The notes below the pieces were generated by a model. That model was not told the DNA's origin. It was given only the letters and a program-made list of their open reading frames with translations, and made no database searches. DNA of 58,259 nt from Rhizaria sp. SCN 62-66. Taxonomy: Eukaryota > Rhizaria, unplaced. Below are positions 56,600-58,259 of the stretch, piece by piece; position 1 is the stretch's first letter; each line of letters begins with the position of its first letter. Position numbers and translations under genes: made by a program. The stretch lies in NCBI GenBank assembly GCA_001724265.1, contig MEDY01000374.1, positions 1 through 58,259 on the forward strand, given 5' to 3'.

Positions 56600-58259
56600 A
56601 TGGAACCTTCCGAGCCGGCCGAACGCACCGCTTCTGCCGTGTCACACATTTCGGGCGTAGCCATCCCACCCTTCGCGCTCAAACAGGCTCCAGGCAGCGC
56701 GAGTACCACGGGCTCCCTGCTGTCGGCCAGCAACGGCCTCCCGTTCGGCCCGCTGCCCTACTTGCTCACCCCCAAGTCTGACGGCCTCACGCCCACCTCC
56801 TCCGCGGCGTTGTCCGGCCTCGAGGCCCAGCTGCAGGGTCAACTGTCGTCGCTCGCCGCGCTGTCGGCGCTGGTCACGGACGCGGAGTCTTCGCTGGCGT
56901 CGCTGGCCACCGACACCGACGCCGCCGCCTTCCTGCTCGCGCGCCCGCCGCCCGCGCAGGCCTTCTCGATTATCGGCGACCTGCAGGAGGAGCTGGTTGC
57001 CGAGGCGCGCGCCAACCGCGCCACGCGGGCCGACCTGGCGCGCGCGATGCGCGGTAAAGCCAGCGCGGACTCAGTCGCCGCGGCCGCGCGCGAGACCAAG
57101 GAGGCCGCCGAGGCCGCCGCAGAGCTGTGGCTGCTGCGGGCGCGCGCGCGGCGTAGCGGGGAGCGCGCCCGCGCCAAGGCTGCCGCGAGGGCCAGGGCGC
57201 GGACATCGATCGACATGCACAACAACGCGAGCAGGGCGGCCAACAGCAACAGGGCGGCCAACAGCAGAGCTAGCAAAGCCGGCAGCGCGGCGGTGAGTGC
57301 GACTGCTGGTGTTGATGATGACGCTGACGCAGCTAAGAGTGTTGTTCTGACTGCCGATGGTTTTGACGACGTTGAAGATGATAGCGATCTGGATGAGGAG
57401 ACGATTGCTACCATTGCCCTTGACGTCACAAGCACGAACAGCAACATCACTGACGCCAACGCCAACTCTCTCACAGACGCACAGTCGCTGTCGCGGTCGC
57501 AATTGCTGCTCTCAGCGGGCGCAGACCAGCCGCTGCTGCCGCCGCACTCGGGCCCCGCGCCACGGCTGCGTATGTCGCGCGTTCACAGCCCGCCCCCGCC
57601 GCCCGCCTCGGTCGCCGCGCAGGGCGGCAGCGGCGCCAACACCGCGAACGCGAGCTTGAGTGCCGGCGGCTATGGCGCCAGCGCCAGCAACAGCAACACG
57701 GGCCCAGCCGACTCGGCGCTGGCTGCGCTGCTGATGTCCCCCGCCGCCGCTGCTGCTGCTGCCGCCGCCGCTGCGGCCGCCGCCAAGACGGCTGCCAAAG
57801 CCGACAAAAAGGCGCTTGCAGCCGCAGCCTCATCTGACGACTCATGCTTCCTATTACTCCACAATAACAATAACAACAACAGTAATAGCGGTGCTAACGC
57901 CCACCCGACTGGCGACAACTACGGCAGCGAGGACGTCGACCTCGGCCCCGGCGCTGCGGCTCTGACCGGCGGCGCCGACGACGACGACGCAGCTGAGGTG
58001 GCCCGGCTGACTCGCGTCGCCTTCACGCTGCAGCGCCGCAGCGTGGACCCCGCGCTGACCGCACTGGAGCGCCTCTCGGCCACCGCGGCCGTCGCGCGCG
58101 CCCGCGCCGCGCTGTCTGCCGCGCGCGCGGCGGCGCTGAGGCGGCAGGCAGACCGCGCGCGCGGGGCGCTGCTGCAGTCGGACTCTGAGCTGCTCGCGCT
58201 TGTCGCGCGCTGGGCGCCCGCGGCCGCCGCGCCCACTGCGGCCGCCGCCGCCGCGGTCG
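56600..58259 (+). CDS. Ala-rich coiled-coil protein, 5' part only
   Basis: My translation from ATG 56600 gives 553 codons with no stop up to the right edge, so the gene is truncated by the window. It starts MEPSEPAERTASAVSHISG. Residues ~75-215 are Ala/Leu/Arg/Glu-rich and likely helical (IIGDLQEELVAEARANRA, ARETKEAAEAAAELWLLR). An acidic segment (~240-265, DDVEDDSDLDEE), a Pro-rich stretch, a polyAla run (~377-390) and a polyAsn run follow, then another Ala/Arg helical part. The GC-rich third positions match neighbouring genes. No family is recognised. Confidence 0.65.
   Translation, partial: MEPSEPAERTASAVSHISGVAIPPFALKQAPGSASTTGSLLSASNGLPFGPLPYLLTPKSDGLTPTSSAALSGLEAQLQGQLSSLAALSALVTDAESSLASLATDTDAAAFLLARPPPAQAFSIIGDLQEELVAEARANRATRADLARAMRGKASADSVAAAARETKEAAEAAAELWLLRARARRSGERARAKAAARARARTSIDMHNNASRAANSNRAANSRASKAGSAAVSATAGVDDDADAAKSVVLTADGFDDVEDDSDLDEETIATIALDVTSTNSNITDANANSLTDAQSLSRSQLLLSAGADQPLLPPHSGPAPRLRMSRVHSPPPPPASVAAQGGSGANTANASLSAGGYGASASNSNTGPADSALAALLMSPAAAAAAAAAAAAAAKTAAKADKKALAAAASSDDSCFLLLHNNNNNNSNSGANAHPTGDNYGSEDVDLGPGAAALTGGADDDDAAEVARLTRVAFTLQRRSVDPALTALERLSATAAVARARAALSAARAAALRRQADRARGALLQSDSELLALVARWAPAAAAPTAAAAAAV

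Overview
This window looks like nuclear DNA of a flagellated unicellular eukaryote. Coding regions are very GC-rich and heavy in Ala, Ser, Asn and Gln low-complexity sequence. Intergenic DNA and introns are AT-rich. Spliceosomal introns are present, and the gene set includes an axonemal inner-junction protein (CFAP52), a centriole protein (CEP44) and delta-tubulin, so the organism should build triplet centrioles and motile flagella. I cannot name the lineage from sequence alone.

Layout: CFAP52 (-, 1053-3306); tetraspanin (+, 4194-4865); CEP44 (-, 6177-9419); an SRPBCC/START-like protein with a predicted acylated N-terminus (-, 10706-11620); delta-tubulin (+, 12716-16177); an ER tail-anchored E2 of the UBE2J/UBC6 family (-, 16611-18002); Aurora kinase (+, 18579-19917); a 1912-residue AT-hook protein with a BRCT-like region (-, 20457-26409); a 3906-residue LRR and coiled-coil protein (+, 26964-38684); a DHHC palmitoyltransferase (+, 39296-42733); a 4122-residue IRE1-like ER stress sensor (+, 43430-55798); and the start of an Ala-rich coiled-coil protein that runs off the right edge (+, 56600-58259). 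Six genes have one intron of 138-226 nt, and five of the six donors read GTACGT.

The main result is an in-frame TAG inside two otherwise intact genes, UBE2J (codon 42, inside the conserved E2 core) and IRE1 (codon 1285). All eleven complete genes end in TAA or TGA. No sense-frame TAA or TGA interrupts any gene in about 15,700 codons. This suggests UAG is a rare sense codon here, or is read through efficiently. Both affected genes act in ER protein quality control.

The IRE1 homologue is unusual in a second way. Its kinase domain has lost the beta-3 Lys, HRD and DFG catalytic residues, while the KEN RNase domain keeps the RN...H active-site pattern, with Tyr replaced by Phe at the partner site. 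Many genes carry huge low-complexity insertions between conserved blocks. Several short DNA words recur in both orientations and in different reading frames (GGTACTTACACC, GTGACCGTGAGC, GGCGGCCTGACTTC), which points to a DNA-level cause rather than selection on protein.
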